NCBI GenBank assembly: GCA_002633025.1
Contig: NMRB01000016.1
Location: forward strand, 155,458-219,457
Source: Notospermus geniculatus
Taxonomy: Eukaryota; Nemertea; Pilidiophora; Heteronemertea; Lineidae
Direction: 5' to 3'
DNA length: 64,000 bases
In this document: piece after piece, positions 60,417 to 64,000 of the stretch
Layout of the letters: every line of letters starts with the position of its first letter
How positions within the stretch are numbered: the first letter of the stretch is position 1
The notes under the pieces: generated by a model
Database searches by the model: none
The model's input: only the letters and a program-made list of their open reading frames with translations
What the model was told of the DNA's origin: nothing
Made by a program: the position numbers and the translations under genes

Positions 60417-61310
60417 TATGTTGCGGACCTTTTCCTCTGTATAGGCCTACATTGACTTCTAGACGTGACAAAGGTGTTTCCTTCACTCTAACTAAACCTG
60501 GCAATAGGACAATTTTGTGTCACAACCCAGTCTACCTCCAGAAGCCATTATAGGCTACATATCATAGAGAACTAAAGGAGTTGCGCATTCCGCGGAAGCT
60601 TTTTCCTTTCAGCCCAGTTGACAGTACAGAGTGACGATTTCCCACGCCTGCGGGCGTCTTGCTCACGAATCCTTGCATCATCGCGCAGCAAATATTGCGC
60701 ACATGCCATTGTACTGCACACTATGGTGATGGTTGAGGCCTATATTCCAAGTAATCCAATCGGGTGCCAGCTCTTCAAACAATCCTTTATCCAGTATTGC
60801 CCAGACTTGAATGGTGGCATTGATGGGAAAAGCAGATTTGTTTACTTTTACACATCCCTTTCTGATATCAATTCAGTATCGGATAACGAAGTTTCTATGT
60901 TAGTCCATGTCCTTATGTCGTTTTGAGGAGTCGTTGAGGAAACACTGTAAGACGGGGAACATTGGCAGATGATACATCGGATTATGTCGTACAAATTAAA
61001 AAAACGCACCATCCACATCAGTTGCTCTATTCCAATAAACATAACATTCTGCAGTTCACATACTTGTTGAACAGTCGTGGAGTGCATTCATTTATGCCAA
61101 CATAAGTTAAAAAGCGTAAGTTATAAAGCGTATTAATTTTCAGTGTGGTATAGTATTTGCTCATTCCTCATAACGTTGTTGATATTGAATATCAAGAGGA
61201 GGGCTGTAACCACGAGGTGGGACTGGCAATGGACTATTGATGTCCGGGTGCAGTCGTGATTGAATGATTAATAGCCAGCGTGAGTTACATGCGCACAGAG
61301 TTACGACACG
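60417..61310. other. Upstream region of the TRP-like gene
   Basis: No gene seen. An in-frame TGA at about 61281 precedes the TRP-like ATG, so that ORF does not extend upstream. No promoter motif is confidently placed. Confidence 0.4.
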
Positions 61311-63206
61311 ATGGCGGAATTGGACACGAATTCGAAATACGGATCCGAAATGAGAGAGCTAACTTTGAGGAACGGAAACCAGCATTATTTGTATGATAAC
61401 CAACTGATGTTCTCCCAAAACTTTACGGAAAGTGACACTGGCCGTGCGGAGGATGCGACACCGATGACACTTTACAGTAACTGGATTCTGAAACGTGATT
61501 CGAACCTGTTCGAGGATGTGTCGCTCGAAACAGAACATTCGCACAGCACGTTTTTTTGTGAGGCCATGCACCTGCCTAAGTTCGACAGATGGTTCGATAT
61601 TCTTCAAACGGACAACGAAGAAGAGTATGAAACATTCCTAGCTCCGCTCAGCCCTGTTGAGAGGAAGCGGTGTGTTCAGGGATTATTTGTCTACAACAGT
61701 ATGCTGTGGCAGAAGGAGGTGAGATGTGGTTACAGGTCTAGCTTCGTGCTTGCTGCTGCCTTTGGTTCTGCCAAGTGTGCTTCGAGAATGATTGACGAGG
61801 GTGTGGATCCATTGATACGGGACCCAACGAACAATGACAACTGGGTGCAAGCGGTGATTGAGGTGGCATCGATAATACGGCAGAAAGAACCTGCCTTCGC
61901 TAACGTTTATAGGACGCTTATGGCTAAATTTAAAACGTCTACCAGAAAGAAGCTTCTTGAAATGGAGGACTGCAATGGATTTCGACCACTCGAATTGGCT
62001 GCAAAGCGAGGCGTTTACAGGCTTGTCCGCGCTATCCTGGACACTAAGGGCGTGTACGTAGATGTCGTTGGTCGTCAGGGCGTGAATGTCTTTCTGAGGT
62101 ATAATCTGCGAGAGTACCAAGTGCCGGGGAAGCGCGAAAGGTATATGCGGTCTCCCCTACGTCTCGTAAACAGGGTGAAGAACTCTGAACTTGAAAGCCT
62201 TCAGGAGAGTGGTTTTCTTACAATGGCAGTTGTGGCGCAGTGGATGAAAAGCAAATTCAGGCCATCATTGTTCTGGGTGGTGCTGTGGACGATCTCTCGG
62301 TTCATGCTTCTATTTATTCTGTTCTATTTTGACCCCACAAAATCGGGCAAGCGGAATGAGACGGCAACCAAGGGCAACGTCACACATGTGTTTCACCGGT
62401 CAGATCTGATAGAACATAACGTGTACACAAAACTGTTAATTGGAATTGCTATTATCGGTGGGATTTTAGGCGCTGCAGATATAATTAGCATGCTGATTCA
62501 GCTTTGTGACCCGCTGCGACGCAAAGTACTCGGCATCGACATCCTGTGCTTGGGAGACTACGTAGCAAAGACCGCCTTCTACCGGATCTTTCAGTTCGCT
62601 TTATCAGTGCTTTCCCTATTAACTTTCCTTTCAAAGGAGATAGCCGTCCTTTCTGAACACACTCTCCTTCTGAGGTGCCTTATTCTGCCAGCTATTATCT
62701 TTAGCGCCTTCTACCTCCTTGAAATCGTACCCTACATTGGATTTTTCAGCATCGCTCTGCAGTACATGACAGTTATAATGTTTAAATTCATGATTCTGAT
62801 ATCATTCCTGAACACGCTGTTTGCTCTTTTTTTTCATGATATAATGTACAACAAGCCTAACTCCTTGTTTAAGAACTTGGGCGAGAGCCATTACTCAATA
62901 TTTCTCCTCATGCAGAGTGAATTCAGCTTTGGTTCCGATCCTCCTTTTGCTATCCAGTTGGCACATATTTTCTTCTACTACATGACTGTTGTCCTGTTGA
63001 TAAACTTTCTCATTGCCGTGCTCTCAGACGCCGTCTCAATTTTGACATCGGCAAAGAAAGAGATTATATTCCTAAGGAAGTTGGATATCGTCATCACGGT
63101 GGAGGACAGAATTCATTGGTGGCTACATCGTCTGCATTGTTGCAAAAGATGCCGAGAAAAAGACGAATGGCTAGTCTGTGTGACGGATGCCAGTACCCTT
63201 ATCTAA
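61311..63206 (+). CDS. Intronless TRP-like cation channel
   Basis: Seen: 631 codons without an intron; the start ACACGATGG has A at -3 and G at +4. Residues 145-165 and 219-245 (NGFRPLELAAKRG) look like decayed ankyrin repeats. Six hydrophobic segments follow: S1 about 317-340, S2 373-397, S3 422-441, S4 451-470, S5 485-508, S6 548-573. The pore loop is at about 512-545. S6 ends INFLIAVLSDAV, like the TRP pattern NLLIA. NET (349) and NVT (356) are possible glycosylation sites in the S1-S2 loop. Known: TRP channels are tetrameric plasma-membrane cation channels used in sensing. Inference: a TRPA/TRPV-like invertebrate expansion member, perhaps a retrogene. It is short for the family and no canonical TRP box is obvious. 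The stimulus is unknown. Confidence 0.85.
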   Translation: MAELDTNSKYGSEMRELTLRNGNQHYLYDNQLMFSQNFTESDTGRAEDATPMTLYSNWILKRDSNLFEDVSLETEHSHSTFFCEAMHLPKFDRWFDILQTDNEEEYETFLAPLSPVERKRCVQGLFVYNSMLWQKEVRCGYRSSFVLAAAFGSAKCASRMIDEGVDPLIRDPTNNDNWVQAVIEVASIIRQKEPAFANVYRTLMAKFKTSTRKKLLEMEDCNGFRPLELAAKRGVYRLVRAILDTKGVYVDVVGRQGVNVFLRYNLREYQVPGKRERYMRSPLRLVNRVKNSELESLQESGFLTMAVVAQWMKSKFRPSLFWVVLWTISRFMLLFILFYFDPTKSGKRNETATKGNVTHVFHRSDLIEHNVYTKLLIGIAIIGGILGAADIISMLIQLCDPLRRKVLGIDILCLGDYVAKTAFYRIFQFALSVLSLLTFLSKEIAVLSEHTLLLRCLILPAIIFSAFYLLEIVPYIGFFSIALQYMTVIMFKFMILISFLNTLFALFFHDIMYNKPNSLFKNLGESHYSIFLLMQSEFSFGSDPPFAIQLAHIFFYYMTVVLLINFLIAVLSDAVSILTSAKKEIIFLRKLDIVITVEDRIHWWLHRLHCCKRCREKDEWLVCVTDASTLI

Positions 63207-63325
63207 AGTAAGGAAAGATGGTTGAGTTGTTCCGTCTATACACACTCTTTCAAGAAGTAACTATCGGTGGACTGGTCCAAAGGCTTAAAGAGGATTGTTC
63301 GCGTCTATCCAAAGTGAACCAAAAA

Positions 63326-63331
63326 TAATAA
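63326..63331 (+). promoter_or_regulatory. Poly(A) signal AATAAA for the TRP-like gene
   Basis: AATAAA lies 120 bases after the TAA stop. A second AATAAA is at 63854-63859. Confidence 0.5.
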
Positions 63332-63666
63332 AACAACCCGTTTTATTCGTAACAACAACTGGTAAATGCATTGTGGTGGCCGCTCTGGAAACTGTTCTGT
63401 GGAATCTTTGACTCGGCGAATAGTCCGCTTTAAGATGCAGCTTGTGGTGCTATCAGCTTAGAAAGGCAAATAAGAAAGCAAACATAATGACTTCAGCGGA
63501 AGGTAGGCCTATGACTAACTTATACCAATAACAATGCCACCTCCTTCGCATTTTTCACAATGTACGTCAAGCTTTTTCATTTGTCAATTATTCAAAACAT
63601 ATATTTTATAGTGGATGGAATTTATGTATTCTGTATTCTGATCCGTACTTGAGAAGGGTTAATTAA

Positions 63667-63808
63667 AGCGATTTGTCAGCCAAAAAATTTGAATGCAAAA
63701 GGGGACGAATCTTTGTTTACAAACACTAATTTCCTGCATTCTGATTGGCTGTGAGGGCAATGTTTACAAACGTCATCCTTCTGTTTACAAAACGACTGTC
63801 GATTCGCT
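63667..63808. mobile_element. Possible TTAA-flanked foldback of 142 bp
   Basis: TTAA at 63663-63666 and 63809-63812 bracket ends AGCGATTTGTCAG and CTGTCGATTCGCT. Only the outer five bases pair exactly; further pairing is partial. The interior has repeated GTTTACAAA, also present in the element at 30865-31112. No empty site is available. Confidence 0.4.
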
Positions 63809-64000
63809 TTAATTATATTTTGTGATTAAATGTGGTCCATTATAATCTCTGTGAATAAATCTTTCACATTCATTGTGCTACATACCCCAGAGGTTTGGGA
63901 CATGGAACATTTAGAGTGCACATGTTTAAAAATGCTTATGTCAAGTGGGTTAAAAAAACCGTGTGCACATTTACCTGACTATGACCTGTACAATTTTTGA

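Noticed and set aside
61683-62120. 145-codon frame antisense to the TRP-like gene
   Set aside because: Shadow of the real coding strand.
1-64000. CRISPR arrays, operons, phage or toxin systems
   Set aside because: No regularly spaced repeats of that type, no clustered prokaryotic genes, and intron-containing genes show a eukaryotic genome.

Overview
The window looks like nuclear DNA of an animal, probably a marine invertebrate. The genes have GT-AG introns of 230-500 bp. The space between genes is AT-rich and full of small foldback (MITE-like) and tRNA-derived repeats. The words TAGGCCTA and TACATGTA recur throughout. No bacterial operons, rRNA, CRISPR or phage genes are visible. The word use and the local near-duplicate blocks remind me of an echinoderm, hemichordate, amphioxus or lophotrochozoan assembly from a highly heterozygous individual. 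I cannot fix the phylum from the sequence alone.

Only two protein genes can be read with confidence. On the minus strand, 4330 down to 1002, six exons with consensus splice sites and matching phases join into a complete 475-residue class A (rhodopsin-family) peptide-type GPCR. On the plus strand, 61311-63206 is an intronless 631-residue ion channel of the TRP type, with a weak ankyrin-like N-terminus, six membrane segments and a pore loop. A candidate first coding exon of a multi-pass membrane protein lies at 34709-34894 (+). Weaker exon-like or promoter-like segments lie at 10381-10592 (-) and 56990-57200 (-).

The 57 kb between the two genes is mostly non-coding. It holds a 33-bp minisatellite (about 12951-13346), a 21-bp exact tandem repeat inside a GPCR intron, tRNA-derived SINEs, at least ten foldback elements, and five pairs of near-identical blocks of 0.3-2.5 kb. 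Each pair of blocks meets at an N or N-run: 18350/19157, 27829/30821, 35872/38086, 44046/44373 and 47427/48703. The simplest reading is that both haplotypes of a polymorphic diploid were placed end to end.

These pairs are informative. In two of them one copy carries a short TTAA-flanked inverted-repeat element and the other copy has the clean empty TTAA site (49272-49475 and 30865-31112). The 2.3-2.5 kb pair also differs by an inverted block of about 165 bp with a smaller inversion nested in it. A separate group of four foldbacks shares GGGCC(C/G)(A/T)AT-type ends but has unrelated interiors. No new multi-gene system is visible. The most interesting content is the transposon natural history and the intronless TRP-like gene.
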